NCBI GenBank assembly: GCA_964035575.1
Contig: OZ037919.1
Location: 124,001 to 188,000, forward strand
Direction of reading: 5' to 3'
From: Rhynchopus sp. YZ270_cl-10
Lineage: Eukaryota; Euglenozoa; Diplonemea; Diplonemida; Diplonemidae
DNA: 64,000 bases
Shown: positions 63,895 to 64,000 of the stretch, in pieces
How the letters are laid out: every line of letters begins with the position of its first letter
How positions within the stretch are numbered: position 1 is the stretch's first letter
Notes under the pieces: model-generated
Told to the model about the DNA's origin: nothing
The model's input: only the letters and a program-made list of their open reading frames with translations
Database searches by the model: none
Program-made: the position numbers and the translations under genes

Positions 63895-64000
63895 GTATGT
63901 TCCGCTCATGACTTTATTTTTAAAAAAATGTTCATCTTTTGGTGACGAAACATTGTGGTACTTAAGTTTTCTCTGTTTATTTTTTGGGCCAGTCTCTGCG

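Overview
The window looks like nuclear DNA of a protist, probably a euglenozoan with cis-introns (a diplonemid or euglenid). Reasons: (1) all twelve recognisable host genes, from 15.7 kb to the right edge, lie on the + strand, as in directional gene clusters; (2) most have a pyrimidine tract and an AG only about 10-40 nt before the start codon, as expected for spliced-leader addition; (3) five or six genes have short GT-AG introns, mostly with GTATGT donors; (4) the only LINE is an I/ingi-like element with EN, RT and RNase H. The lineage is an inference; no rRNA or spliced-leader gene is present to settle it.

Layout. 0-1.5 kb: degenerate tandem copies of a sequence of about 0.5 kb. 1.5-5.1 kb: a LINE on the - strand with a long open frame, cut at its 5' end by a satellite. 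5.1-15.26 kb: a 10-kb satellite with a 38-bp unit built as 10+14+14 bp. 15.3-19.8 kb: a small TA-flanked inverted-repeat element, a secreted cysteine-rich tandem-repeat precursor, PEX7 and a Frag1/DRAM-like membrane protein. 20.9-35.75 kb: a nest of inverted-repeat elements joined through pure C (or G) runs bounded by TA. It includes two copies of a 1.4-kb element, a 0.8-kb foldback element, a 1.1-kb perfect heptamer array (ACTGGGT) and, at the right, a two-gene transposon of about 4 kb with 0.5-kb inverted repeats. 35.75-40.6 kb: no convincing gene but several foldback elements. 40.6-64 kb: sparse host genes in intergenic DNA full of small hairpin repeats.

Host genes: a GtrA-like membrane protein, a TPR/zinc-knuckle protein, a Gln/Pro-rich protein with a possible SAM-like domain, an EF-hand protein, a CTR copper transporter, a DUF5522-cobalamin adenosyltransferase fusion, a divergent pirin with a coiled-coil tail, a four-TM protein and the first exon of an Fe/Mn superoxide dismutase. 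They form no single pathway; PEX7 serves peroxisome (glycosome) import, and the adenosyltransferase probably serves mitochondrial B12 metabolism.

The most unusual object is the two-gene element at 30.55-35.73 kb: a 618-aa protein with C2H2 fingers and possible DDE-type acidic residues, and an unrecognised 310-aa protein whose acidic tail is encoded inside the terminal inverted repeat. Other striking features are the secreted Cys-repeat precursor with Lys-Arg sites and several families of small hairpin repeats, some inside introns.
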